Source: Strix aluco
Taxonomy: Eukaryota; Chordata; Aves; Strigiformes; Strigidae
Length of the DNA: 64,000 nt
Reading direction: 5' to 3'
NCBI RefSeq assembly: GCF_031877795.1
Contig: NC_133955.1
Coordinates: 3,348,001-3,412,000 of the forward strand
The notes under the pieces are model-generated. The model saw nothing but the letters and a program-made list of their open reading frames with translations, ran no database searches and had not been told where the DNA came from. Each line of letters begins with the position of its first letter. Positions within the stretch are counted from its first letter, which is position 1. Of this stretch, positions 1-10,660 are shown piece by piece. A program made the translations under genes and the position numbers.

Positions 1-1413
1 CCATGATGCAGCTCTACGTGCTGAAGCTGCTCAAGGTACAGACCAAGTACCTGGGCCGGCAGTGGAGGAAGAGCAACATGAAAACCATGTCGGCCATTTA
101 CCAGAAAGTGCGGCACCGTCTCAACGACGACTGGGCTTACGGCAACGGTACGTCCTTCACAGCGTTATCCTTCCTGCTCCACGCAGGTCTGTGCCCAGAG
201 CTGTCCCTTTGCTGCTGTGCAGCCCTTAAACCTGGGGTGCAGGGAGGGATTTGGGGTGGTGGCGTAGTGGGGAAGAGGGAAAGGGCTGGCAATGGCTGCG
301 TGTTTCCCCCAGCAGCGCTACAGGCTTGGGGAGGAGTGGCTGGAGACCTGTGAGTCAGAGAGGGACCTGGGGGCGTTATTGATACCCAGCTGAACAGGAG
401 CCAGCAGTGTGCCCAGGTGGCCAAGAAGGCCAATGGCATCCTGGCTTGCATTAGCACTAGCGTGGCCAGCAGGGACAGGGAAGGGATCTTACCCCTGTGC
501 TCGGCACTGGTGAGGCCGCCCCTCGATGAGTGGGTTCAGTTTTGGGCCCCTCACTCCAAAAAGGCCATTGAATGACTCGAGCGTGTCCAGAGAAGGGCAA
601 CGGAGCTGGTGCAGGGTCTGGAGCACAGGTCTGATGGGGAGCGGCTGAGGGAACTGGGGGGGTTTAGTGTGGAGAAGAGGAGGCTGAGGGGAGACCTCAT
701 GGCCCTCTGCAACTCCCTGAAAGGAGGGTGCAGAGAGGGGGGATGAGTCTCTTGAGCCAAGGACCCAGCGCCAGGACAAGAGGGAATGGCCTCAAGCTGC
801 GCCAGGGCAGGGTCAGACTGGCTCTTAGGAAGGATTTCTTTGCAGAAGGGGTTGTTGGGCGTTGGAATGGGCTGCCCAGGGCAGGGGGGGAGTCCCCATC
901 CCTGGAGGGGTTGAAGAGTCGGGTTGACCCAGCGCTGAGGGATCTGGTGGAGTTGGGAACGGTCAGGGTGAGGTTCATGGTTGGGCTGGAGGAGCTTCAA
1001 GGGCTTTTCCAGCCGAGATGATTCTGTGTTGGAGCCGTTGGTGGCTGCCTGCTCCGTGCTTTGCATCTTGCTCTTTGTAATGACCTTCAGGGACCTTTCC
1101 TGAGGGATTTGGCCTGGCTGAAGGGCCCCCAGCTCCCCTCTGACACCCCTCTTTCCTCTACCCAGACCTGGACGCCCGTCCCTGGGACTTCCAGGCGGAG
1201 GAGTGCGCCCTGCGCGCCAGCATTGAGCGCTTCAACTCGCGTCGCTACGACCGGGCCCACAGCAACCCCGATTTTCTCCCCGTGGACAACTGCCTGCAGA
1301 GTGTGCTGGGCCAACGCGTGGACCTGCCCGAGGATTTCCAGGTCAACTACGACCTGTGGCTGGAGCGGGAGGTTTTCTCCCGACCCATCTCCTGGGAGGA
1401 GCTGCTGCAGTGA
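1..1413 (+). CDS. STRIP1: STRIP1 (striatin-interacting protein 1), C-terminal end, partial
   Basis: STRIP1 is a core scaffold of the STRIPAK complex, which joins striatins, PP2A and GCKIII/MST kinases and shapes cytoskeleton and Hippo signalling. Only the last 130 or so residues are in the window (the human protein is about 837). The penultimate exon runs from before base 1 to 147 and reads [20 protein letters not shown] onwards to DDWAYGN, with donor GTACGT at 148. The last exon starts at 1166 after a CCCAG acceptor. The split codon gives Asp, and the reading [14 protein letters not shown]...SWEELLQ ends at TGA 1411-1413. Both pieces match the vertebrate STRIP1 C-terminus as I know it, including the [20 protein letters not shown] stretch. 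The 1.0-kb intron between them holds a CR1. The gene order with ALX3 downstream on the opposite strand supports STRIP1 rather than its paralogue STRIP2. Confidence 0.95.
313..1033 (+). repeat. CR1 LINE, 5'-truncated, old copy in STRIP1 intron
   Basis: The plus strand carries the end of a CR1 reverse transcriptase frame, broken by several stops and shifts. Recognisable phrases are the [16 protein letters not shown] region near 320-375, QFWAP-like and QRRAT-like spots at 535-605, the RLRGDL phrase near 680 and WNRLPRA near 865-885. The element closes with a GGCTTTTCCAGCCGAGATGATTCTGTG-type 3' end near 1010-1030. It is visibly more decayed than the copies at 37.3 and 47.8 kb. CR1 is the main bird LINE, and 5' truncation is usual. 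Confidence 0.85.
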
Positions 1414-2880
1414 CAGAGGCTGGGGAGGCAGGAGCGGGGGTGCTTTGGGGAGATCTCGAGGCTGCCCCGCTGCTGAGGGGCAGGGGGAGCGAGGCTTTGT
1501 GGGGGGGGTCTGTGGCTGCCTGGACCCCCTGTGGTGGGCTTGGGGAGAGGCTGGAGCTGTGGGGTCCCCGCTGAGACACCGTCCTGCCCCTCTGCCTCCT
1601 CCCAGGCTGTGCCAGGCTCAGCCCCGAGCTGAGGGTGGAGGCCCCAGCGCCCCGGGAGTTTCCTGTTGGGTTGGGGGGCACCTGTGTGCGCCCCTGGTCG
1701 ATGCTTTTGGTGGCAGCACCCCCATCACCCTCCTCCTGCCCCCCACCAGCCAGAGCTGAGAAGGGGAAGCGAGCGGCGGTGTGGGGAGCGGGGGAAAGCC
1801 GGGGCGAAGGCCCTTTGGGCAGTGCTGGGGGCAGGAAAACGGGCTGTCCCCCTGCCCGGACCCTGCCTGGGGACACGGTGACGGGGTCGGGGGCGCTGGG
1901 AGGGCGATGGCGGGGGGGGGTTTGAGGGGCTGACCCCTTGCCGATGGGCTGGGGAGGGCTGCAGACTGCAGTCTTCCCTCGCCCCGCTGGGTGGGGTGGA
2001 TGAGCTGTACATATATATATATATTTCGCGATCTCTGACCCGAGCGTGTCTGGGCTCTGTCTGTCCCCCACCTCCGCGGGAAGCAGCGATGGGGCTGAGC
2101 TGGTGCACGGGGTTCGTTGTCTCGTGTCCTTGTCCCTGCTCCCTCCTCAAGTCCCTGTGGGGGGTGGGTTACCTCTCGCTGAAAGTTTTAATATTTATTT
2201 TATGACCCCAACGTTGGTGTGGGGGAGCTGGTGACCTCAGGGGGGGTGCGGGCAGGAGTCGGCATTTGCCTGTCCCCTTCCCTGAACCCTCCCACCTCCG
2301 GCCCTGGGATTTCTGACACCAGCACACTCATTGGGATTTTTTGGCCCCTGCTCCTGAGCTGGACATCGAACCCTCCCTCCCCAAAGCCTGGCCTTGACCT
2401 TGCTGTGCCTCAGTTTCCCTGGCAGAGGGGTGGCAGCAGCCCCGGCCAGCTCGGGTGGGTGGAATCCCACGAGATTCACCCCTTGTTTGAGGGGGGAGAG
2501 GTGGGGGGGGCAGAGGCAGCTGTTTGCTTCCCTGCCCGCAGGTGGGGGTGGTTGGGGCCAGAAGGAGCCTGGGGCAGCCCCGATTTACACCCCATCCTCT
2601 GCCAGGATCCTTCAGGGCCGAGCCCATGGGGTGCAGCCACCACTGTCGCACTGTGCCCCCGCTGGGTGCTTTCCTTCCCCCCGGGTCCCCCCAGCACCCC
2701 CCCCGGCCCCCAAAACCCAGCCTGGGGGGCCCGGCGGGACACTGGCAGATGAGGTGTGAGCGGAGCCGCGCTCTCCATCGCTCCAAAATATTCCCCAGCT
2801 GGGCCGGGCGCTCACAGACCGTGGTGACTTTTATAGCACTGGCGGAGCCATAAATAACTTATTAAAAATGTGTTTTATTG
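1414..2880 (+). other. STRIP1: STRIP1 3' UTR
   Basis: The stretch from the STRIP1 stop to a likely cleavage site near 2880 is G/C-rich with many chance open frames on both strands. A short (TA)n tract lies at 2011-2024. An ATTAAA polyadenylation signal is at 2861-2866, followed directly by the T/G-rich TGTGTTTTATTGTTTATA region expected downstream. An AT-rich patch at 2187-2203 lacks a canonical signal but could support a shorter form. The end point is inferred from the signal, not seen in a transcript. Confidence 0.65.
2011..2024. repeat. (TA)n microsatellite
   Basis: Seven TA units lie in the STRIP1 3' UTR. Confidence 0.8.
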
Positions 2881-3730
2881 TTTATAAATGAATAACAAAC
2901 TCCCCGCCGGTGAGAGGAGGGGGGGGCTGAGAGAGCCAGGGTGTGAGATGTCCCGGGGTGGGCACCCACCGGGTGCATGGCCAGGCCCTGGGCTGCCTCC
3001 CGGGGGGGGCACCCACTGTGGCCAGGCTGCCCCCAGGGGGTGAGGAACAACATCCACGCAGGTCATGGAGCATTTGGGCTCCCTTTGGCTAGAAACCTTG
3101 TTTTTTGGCCCAAATCGGGTTGGACTGGCAGGTTGGGTGCCTCCCTGAGGGAGTCCGTGGTGCCTGACTGAGGTGTGTGTCCCATCCCACCCCCCCTGCC
3201 CCAGCATCATGATCCATCGCAGTTTCTGGGGGCTTTTTGGCACGAGGGGGCCCTTGGGGGTGTAAGAGCATCTCCTGGTGCTGCGGCAGGTGGGAGCAAG
3301 GGCAGATCCCCCGTTTGTGACTTGATTTGGGCTGTTTGCCCGTGGGGGGGGGGCGTGTCACACTGGCTGGAGGAGGGGGTGGGACACGCTGTTGTAACCA
3401 AGAGGGACTCGGGGTGTGCCCCGGCACATCAGATGTGATGAGGTGACCCCCCCCCTCCCCCTCCCCAGACACCTGGGACTGATCATACAGGTCCCACCAC
3501 TCAGGGGCTTCCTGCAGGCCCCCAAAATGGGGAAAAACTCTCCAAATTGATCACTTGTGCCCCCAACACCCCAGTTGGGGCACCCAGGATGGTAACCAGG
3601 GGTGGGGGTCCCACCGCTGGGATTAAAACACCTCCCCCCCGCTCCTCGATCTGAGGGCTGATAGGCAGGGGGTGGTACAGGTGACCCCACTGGAAAATCG
3701 GCTGCAATTTAGGGGTCTTTAACCCTGCAG
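2881..3730. other. Intergenic gap between convergent STRIP1 and ALX3
   Basis: This G/C-rich stretch has long C and G runs and no coding exon I can support on either strand. A second AATAAA on the minus strand at 2874-2879 lies at its left edge, so an extended ALX3 transcript could run through it. Otherwise I see nothing in it. Confidence 0.5.
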
Positions 3731-4560
3731 CCCTCCCCCCTATACTGGTTTATTGCCCGGCCCGGGGGGGCTCCGCACATTGCATGAGCTGGTGACTGTG
3801 CCAGCGGGTTGTCCTGAATCTTATTTCCCCTCTGAGGGGGAGCAGAAGGGGCCGCTGGTGGGTTGGGGGGGGGCACTTCGAGGTCTTGAACATGGCTGGG
3901 AGGTTTGCTCTGCCCCCAGTAACACCCCCCCTGAGAACCAGTAGCTGTCCCAGTTGGACTGGGACATGAAGACCCTCAATTTCTGCCATTGTTGGCTGCA
4001 CTGCGGGGGGGGGGGGGGTCAGCAGCTAAATTTCAGCTGGGGAGGGGAGCACTACCCCCAAAACAACCCGGCCCCCCCTGCCATCGTGCTCCCCTGGCAC
4101 CCCCCCATCAGCACAGCCCCTTCCCTGGATGTACCCAAGGCTGGTGCCTCCCGGGCTGGGCAGTGGGGGATGCAGGCAGGGGGGCGCCAAGAGGCTGTGA
4201 CCCTGCTGCAAAGCACCTTCACTGAAGGTGTTTGGGGGGGCTCAGGTTTTTTGGCAGCCACTTTTGGGGTCCCAAGCTGCCCACCATGCCAGCCCCGCTG
4301 GGGCAGACTGGGTTTGGGGGTGACCCTTCCCCACTCCCCAGCAGCCCCACTTTGACCTCCCCCCTGCCTCTCACCCAGAGGGGGGGCCAGCAGCAGCGTG
4401 ATGGAGCAGGGCTGGGATGCAGGAAAGCTCGTGGAGATGGGGGTGCACAGGGAGGGGGGTAAGGGTGACCCCACCAACCTGCTCCCTGGGGCTGGGGGGA
4501 GGAGGAGACGCTCTGGGGGTGGGGGGCGAACGGTCTGTGTCCCTCCCCGGGTGGGGGGGA
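3731..4560 (-). other. ALX3: ALX3 3' UTR (inferred extent)
   Basis: Downstream of the ALX3 stop on the minus strand, the first canonical AATAAA is the complement of 3749-3754, about 810 bases after the stop. Cleavage would then fall near 3730. The sequence is G/C-rich and has no other feature. An alternative end is the AATAAA complementary to 2874-2879. Confidence 0.5.
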
Positions 4561-4878
4561 TCACGTAGCCCAGTTCAGCAGGCTGCTGGTCGCCTCTTTG
4601 CTCTTCATCCTCAGCGGCACCAGGGTGGGCGACTTGTAGTCATGTTCGGCTGCTGGCTCGAAGGAGTGGGTGCCCAGGGCAGAGGGGGGGAGGCCGTGCA
4701 GGGAGTAGAGGCTGTTGATGCCGGGGTGGGGGCCAGGAGAAGCGGGGATGCCCATGAAGCCGGCGATGTTGCTGTGAGTGTGGGGGTACGGAGACATGCA
4801 GGGGGACGGGATGCTCTCGGGGGGCAGGAGCCCCGCGGGGCTCCCGGGGCCAGAGCTCAGCCACAGGTTGTTCTGCAG
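4561..4878 (-). CDS. ALX3: ALX3 coding exon 4 (C-terminal transactivation region and OAR motif)
   Basis: It starts after CTTTCAG with [16 protein letters not shown], continues [20 protein letters not shown] and ends LLNWAT then TGA (complement of 4561-4563). A second AG six bases in makes a tandem acceptor that could skip LQ. This is close to the mammalian ALX3 C-terminus throughout. Confidence 0.93.
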   Translation of the reverse strand: MQNNLWLSSGPGSPAGLLPPESIPSPCMSPYPHTHSNIAGFMGIPASPGPHPGINSLYSLHGLPPSALGTHSFEPAAEHDYKSPTLVPLRMKSKEATSSLLNWAT

Positions 4879-7800
4879 CTGAAAGAAAGGACCAAAAATA
4901 ACCCCAAAGTGAAGCGGCGGGGGGTAGCTGAAGGTGCGGACCCCATCACCCCCCCTTGGATACCCCCCCCGCCCCCCCGGCTGCAGAGTGAGGGATGCCT
5001 TTGCTTTATTTTAATTGCCTGAGGAGGGGGTTGAGGATGGGTTAACATTCCCCCCCCCCCCCCCCGCCTCCCTGACCCTGTGCAGTTTGGCATCAGCGTG
5101 AAGCTGAGTTTAAAATTATTTTTATGCTTTTCAATGTTGGGGAAAAAAAAAAAAAAAGCCGTTCTGCAGAAAAGGGGTGCAGAAGCACTGATGGATGTGG
5201 GACAGCTAGAGGGGTTTCTTGGGGGACACACACACACCCCAGAACCTGCCCCCAAGGGCATGTTCCCACGGGAAATGGAGGAGGACGTAAAGCAGCATCT
5301 TCCTGCGTGTGGCAAAAGGTGATGCTGCATCTTTCCCCCTTTTCCATCCGGGCCCACGTGCTTTTCCCAAGGGTGGATGGAACCGCAGGGCCCGTGGGAG
5401 AGAAGGGGCAGAAATGGGGGACCCTGGGTACGATGGGACCACCCCCCTGCCCTGGGAGGGGTGGGGGGGGCACAGGGCTGGGCAGGCAGCTGCCGTGGCA
5501 GCTCTCACCTCCTGGATTTTCCCGTAACGTTCCCGCTTCCGCCACTTGGCCCGTCGGTTCTGGAACCAGACCTGGGAGATGGAGGAGGGGGCTGAGGCGC
5601 AGGGCCCCCTGCCCGCCCCGGGGGCGAGATGGGCAGATCTCTGCCAGGTCCACGCAATTCTTCCCGGCACGAAAAGAGCCCCAACACGACGCCCCAGCAT
5701 CCCAGAAAACAAGATGAATAGAGGAAGCCACTTTTGTGTGCAGCCCTGTTTGAGCTCACCAGCCTTTTTCTTTACCAAGAGCAGAAATTCTCTCTTATCC
5801 CTCTTGGAAAATAGGCAGTCCTGCTCCGTGCAGGGTTGTTTTCTCTCCCTTGTGCTTCTGGGCCTCGTTTACCCCAGGTTTTGATGCAGAATGAGGCTCT
5901 TCGGGTCCTGTGTGGTCATGGTGACCCACCTGCGTGTCCCCGTCGTGCTGCTGGATGGCGTTGAGGACCAGAGCTGGCTGGGGCAGTGACAGCTCCAGCA
6001 GCATCTCCCGGAGAGGAGGACGTGGCATGGGATGCTTGCCACGGAGCTCTCGTGGTTACAGGGAATTTCATCTAAATCCACCCCAAATCAGGGCTCGGAG
6101 GCTGTGGTGGGTGCTGGCTGGCTGCTTGGGGTGCGCATCCCCTGCCCATGCCTTGTCCCCAGCTCCTGCCCCTTGGGGAGGGCAGCACCCAGGACTCGGT
6201 GGCTCGAGGCACCCAGCACCCCCTGCTCGCTTCATTACCCGCCCGCCTTCGCTTTTCTCCCCGCTGGGTGCCCCCTCCAGCTGCCTCTTCCCGCGGGGAG
6301 CCTCAAACCACATGGAGATGCCTCTGGAAAGAACTCGCTGGCCTGACGCAAGTGTGATGCCGGTGGAGCCGGGGTGGGGAGGGAGGGAGGGCCTCATCCT
6401 GTCCCACCTCCCGGGACGTGCCACCCCCAGCCCCATCTGCGCTGAGCTCCCGGGGATCCCTCTCCGGGGATGGCAGCTCCACCGCTGCTAGTCCTGGGAG
6501 TTGAGGGTTGAGGTGGGGACAATGGATGAATGGGGGGGGGGATCATGTTAGGGGATGCTGGGGGGGGGGACAGGTTGGCAGTGAGCTCCTAAATTTTGGC
6601 TCTTCCCACCCCTTGGGTGATGCAGAGAGAGGGGACAAGGGGAGAACTGGAGAAAGCTCAGAGGAGCAACGGGCATCTGCACCCCGTGGTGCCTGGCATG
6701 GGATTTCCTCTCTGGGGCTCAGAAGAATCCTCCTGGGAAAGCTTCTAACTCAGCATCGCCGTGCAGAGGAGGGGAAAACATCCTCCAACCCTGCCCAGCA
6801 CCCCCCAGGGCTGCTGTGCCCACCCCTAGGGAGCCAGGGACCCATGCCCATACCTGCACCCTGGCCTCAGTCAGGTCCGTCCGTAGCGCCAGCTGCTCCC
6901 GGGCGTAGACGTCGGGGTAATGGGTCTTCTGGAAGACCTTCTCCAGCTCCTCCAGCTGGAACGTGCTGAAGGTCGTCCTGTTCCTCCGCTTCTTGCTCTT
7001 GCTCTTGCCCAGGGGCTCGGGGAGCTCGGGGACCCCGTGTTCCCGTAGGCTGCTCAGGGGTGCTGCCAGCGGGCACCCCAACTCCCCCGGGGCTTTTATG
7101 GGGGCCCGGCAGGCTGCAGGTATCGCCTGGTACCCGCCTTTGCACCCTTTCTCGCCGCCTGGCAGGGGGAGAGGCACAAGATGGGGTGGTGTTAATGATG
7201 CTAATGAAGGCAAGACCCCCCCGTGCCGCAGCCCCAACCCTCCCCTCCCGTCCCTGCACGGTCCCGGCCACCCCGGGGGGATGTTGGGGTACAGTCCCAG
7301 GAGAAAGAGGCTCGGCACAGGCACGCAGCGGGTCAAATCCATCACTGGGGAGGGCAAAATCCCCACTCACCGGCAGAGCTGTGGGCAGGCAACGCTCCCC
7401 GCGGGTGCTGGGGGGAAGCCTGGCCGGAGCAGCGGGTGCTCGGGGACCCGCGGCCAGGGGTCCCACTCAGGGGGACCCTCTCGGATGCTGCTACTAAGGG
7501 ATGGGTGAGGGGGGGCAGAGAAGGGGAGCGCAGGGTCGTTTTGCAGACAGAGCTTTACTCCACTCTCCTTGGCCCTCTCCTCCCGCTCCCAGCACAGGCT
7601 GACGCCTCCACCCTGCTCGGCTGCGCCCGGGGCAGAGACAGCGGATCCACCAGTAACACCAGCCCACCCCAGCACTGGGTCGTATCCAGACCCCCGCGCT
7701 TGAGGTCGGTTCAAGGGGGAGCCTCTGCCTGCCCCCAGGCCAGCTTTCCCTGTAGCTGTAACTCTCAGGAAACCATTTGGAAAGGAGTAAAAATACGCTG

Positions 7801-10567
7801 CTCCCCCCTCCTTTTTGCTCCAGAAGAGCTCTCCTTCCCCACCCTCCTGCAGGCTGGGGGGATTAAAGCAAGAAATTTCGGGGTTCCCCCCTTCCCCTCA
7901 CTGCTGCGGCGTCTCTTGGGTGTCTCATGAAATGGGTTCAAAGCATTTCAGAGGTCACCTTTGTCCCCCGGGAGGGTTGTTTGTTCCCACGCAGGGACAC
8001 ACGGAGCTCAGTTGCTGTTGGGACCCCGAGGAGCTGAACCGGTGAAGGGAAAACCGAGGGGGGACTTAGCAGATGGGGGGGACGGCTTGGGGCCCCCCAG
8101 CAGCTGAGGGGACACAGAGGCATCACTCGGGAAAGAGACAACCTGAAAATGCTGGGTTTTGCCCTGGTCTCACCCCTACCCCGAGCACCAGAGCCTCGGG
8201 CTTGCTGCAGGTGGAGACCACTGGCCCCCTCGGAGGGGCAGGATCAGGCCCAGGGCTGGGCCTTGGGCACAGCGCAGCGCTCGGGGCCAGCGAGGGGGGA
8301 AATCGCCTCCTTTGGGATGGATCCTCCTTCCCGTTAACCATCACACCCCGGTGGAGCAGGGTCCCCGGCCCTGCGGACCCACCCAGGGCTCCGTGCCCCC
8401 CAAACCAACCCCTGCCGCGGCCTTTTCCGGACTTTCGGTTTTGATTTTTAGTTGTTTCCTAATTAAGGCAATTTGGGGGTTACAGCCCGCAGCTGAGAGC
8501 CGAGATTCAGCTGCTTTGAATTAATGGGAAAATGTTATCTGGGGGGAGGTTTGGGGGGGCGATTGCTCCCCATCCCTCTTGGTACCGACCTGTCTACGTG
8601 CCCGGCGGTGGGTAACGGCGAAGGGATGAGACCAAATTGCCGTTTCCTCCCCGCTTTGTCCTCCGAAGGGCTCAGCTGCCGGGCCAGGGGTTTTTAATGA
8701 TAAAAAACAAGTCCCACCAAGGAGCGAAGCAAAGGCAAAAAACCCAGATGTAACCGAAAATAAGGAAAAAACGACCGAAATAAAAAAATCCCGCTGCACA
8801 AAGTGGCCCGATAAACGCATTGGTTTGGGGTTTTTTCCCCATTTTCAAAGGCAACACGCCGCATTTACGAGCAACCCGTGGGTTTTGGCGTTGGAGACAA
8901 ATAAATAAATGGCCAGAAAGATGGAAAAGGCAGGAAGGAGCAGGATACGGGCGCGTAGCTAAATAAACACGGCGTCGCAGGGGGACAAAAGAGGATGGGA
9001 AAAAGGGAAGATATAGATTTCCCCCCCACACCCCCCTCCTTCCTAAACTGACACCCCCTGAAAGATTTGGCGGCGCTGGGGAAGTCAGCAGCTGGGCCAC
9101 AGCTGTACAATTCTTGGGTTAACCGGGAGGGGAAAGGAGAACTCAAAAGGATCATTACTGGAGGGACGGGGGCATGGAAAGGGCTCCCCGGGAACCGGGG
9201 GAGACACCCCAGCCGCCAGCGAAAGGTACCCCCGGGGACGGCAGCATCCCCCCCGCTGCACCGGGAGCAGGTAAGCGCGGTGGAGGGCAGCGACCCGGTG
9301 TCCCCGGTACCCTCGGAGCTTTTTTTACCTGTTCCCCCCCCGGCCGGGAGCGGGGTGGCTTTGCTGGGCCCCACCTGGTACCCATTACACCCGTGGCGTT
9401 GCCTTTTTCTTCTTATATTAAAGTGAAGGGCAGGCGGCGGCGCGGGGGGAGTGTGTGCAAATAAAAGGCCCGTGGGACCGGAGAGCCCCGGAGGGACGGG
9501 ATGAGCCCGGTCAGCCCCCGGTCGGAGCCCCCGACGGTCCCGGCCGGGAGGGAAAGTGCGAGGGAGCGGCGGGTGTTGTGCGGCTGGTGGAAGCGATGGG
9601 GAGAGCCCCGGGGAAGCGCCTCATCCTGCCCCAGCCCGGAGAGGGGTGCGGAGCCCCGGCGGGCAGCGGCCGGGAGCCCCGGAGCCGTGCACCGGGGAGC
9701 CCCGCGCTCTGCAAACCCCGCGGTCCGGCCTCCCGGGCCCGCAGCACCGGTTGCTGCCGCCGGTCCTGCCCGGTGAGGCCCGAGCACGGGAGGCGGCGGC
9801 CGGACGCGCCTCTCCAGACCCCTCCGAGGGACGGGGCCGTTCTCCGTCCCCGGGAACGGGCTCCAGCCCCGTCGGGACCCGCTGCTGCTCCGCCCGGGGC
9901 GCGGCAAGCCCGGGCCGGTCCCCGCCGTCGCGGCAGTGGGACCGGGTCTCTTCCACCCCCGCCCCCCGCCAGCCCCCCGTTTCTGGAGAGCGGGAACGAA
10001 CCCCGAGACCTCGGTGTCTGTCGCGACACTGTCCCGGCTGCCCGACAGGCGGGAGCCCCGGCCCGGCCCTTGCCGGCTCCCGTCGGGGAATGCCCTGGCG
10101 GTCTCCGCTCCGACGGGGCCATATCGCGACAGCCGGGAGGGGGACGCTCGGGGTGGGGTGGGGGGGGGGATCAGGGCTGGGGGTGCCGGCAGACACCGAG
10201 GGCAGCGGCAGGATCAGGCCCCCGGGCGGGGGTAGGGAGGAGGAAAGAGAAGCAGAAGGGGCCGGGGGGGGGGGTCGGCGGCCCCGGCTCCCCCCATCCA
10301 CCCGCCGCTCGCCCCGGTACCTGCAGCCCCGGCCGGGTGGAAGGGCTTCCCATGGACGGCCACGGCGAGGGGGCCCGGGCTGGCGACCCCCAAGTACCGG
10401 GGCTCTGCCTTGGCCGGCGGACAGCGGCCCGGGCGGGGGCTGAGCGGCGGCGGATGCCGGGGGGGTCCCGGTGGACCGACCGTGAAGGCGGTGGGAGTCC
10501 GGGGAAGCCCCGGGGGGGGTCCAGCCCGGCGAGGCGGGGGAAAGGCCGGGCAGCCCGGTGCCTCCAT
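4561..10567 (-). CDS. ALX3: ALX3, aristaless-like homeobox 3, complete four-exon gene
   Basis: ALX3 is a paired-type homeodomain transcription factor of frontonasal and limb mesenchyme; human loss causes frontorhiny. Four minus-strand exons join in phase: 10567-10321, 7158-6854, 5571-5509 and 4878-4561, giving 310 residues (human 343). The homeodomain spans about residues 139-198 ([20 protein letters not shown] onward, WFQNRR in helix 3, Gln50). It is split after Gln46, as in other ALX genes. The C-terminus ends in an OAR-like [17 protein letters not shown]. The start at 10567 has a GCGGC context. The next in-frame Met upstream (10771) would add 68 low-complexity residues, so I rejected it. 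Exon 1 is Pro-rich and poorly conserved; I chose it because its donor phase (one base) exactly completes the exon 2 start. Exon 3 is unusually short and lacks the linker after the homeodomain. No frameshift or premature stop is seen. Confidence 0.9.
5509..5571 (-). CDS. ALX3: ALX3 coding exon 3 (homeodomain positions 47-60 plus 7 residues)
   Basis: This exon has only 63 bases. It starts after TCTCCCAG with [20 protein letters not shown] and ends at GAG|GTGAGAGC, a near-consensus donor. In other ALX genes this exon continues for about 20 more residues with a YDISVLPR-type motif. That stretch is not readable here. Confidence 0.85.
5572..6853 (-). other. ALX3: ALX3 intron 2
   Basis: This 1.28-kb intron interrupts the homeobox. 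It contains a 33-codon minus-strand frame at 6028-5930 ending in a CAG|GTGGGT donor-like site (see findings). Nothing else is recognisable. Confidence 0.7.
6854..7158 (-). CDS. ALX3: ALX3 coding exon 2 (homeodomain positions 1-46)
   Basis: The acceptor is CCCCCTGCCAG and the donor CAG|GTATGG. The exon opens [11 protein letters not shown] and ends with the homeodomain up to LTEARVQ. The residues before the homeodomain (PLGKSKSKK) match the ALX3 family. The homeodomain part appears identical to mammalian ALX3 by memory. Confidence 0.95.
7159..10320 (-). other. ALX3: ALX3 intron 1
   Basis: This 3.2-kb intron is ordinary G/C-rich DNA near exon 2. It changes at about 8430-9130 to a lower-GC stretch with CTAATTAAGG (8460) and GAATTAATGG (8518) homeodomain-type cores and A-rich patches. 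It then enters the CpG island from about 9400. The lower-GC stretch is a candidate intronic enhancer by composition and motifs only. Confidence 0.5.
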
Positions 10568-10660
10568 GCCGCAGGTTGGAGGGAAGGAGGGGGGGGGCGG
10601 CCGGCGGGGAGCGGATTTTGTGCGGGGGGCCGGGGGGAGGAGGGGGATGGTGGTGATGGG
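9400..10660 (-). promoter_or_regulatory. ALX3: CpG island and likely ALX3 promoter region
   Basis: The stretch is dense in CG dinucleotides around and inside intron 1 and exon 1 of ALX3, with no clear TATA box for the minus strand. The transcription start is probably upstream of 10567. A palindromic CACGTG E-box lies at 10751-10756, about 185 bases upstream of the ATG, inside a GCACGTGAC context on the minus strand. E-boxes bound by USF have been reported for the mammalian Alx3 promoter, as I recall. The island has very few stops on either strand, which explains long chance frames. Confidence 0.6.
10321..10567 (-). CDS. ALX3: ALX3 coding exon 1
   Basis: This exon gives 82 residues plus one base, MEAPGCPAF...[11 protein letters not shown], and ends CTGCAG|GTACCG. 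It is rich in Pro, Arg and Ala and sits in a CpG island. It aligns only loosely with the mammalian N-terminus (a RYLG/KYLQ spot). The phase match to exon 2 is the strongest support. Confidence 0.7.

Noticed and set aside
1343-2752. Several 100-240-codon frames on both strands in the STRIP1 3' UTR
   Set aside because: They follow from GC richness; the STRIP1 stop and polyadenylation signal explain the region.
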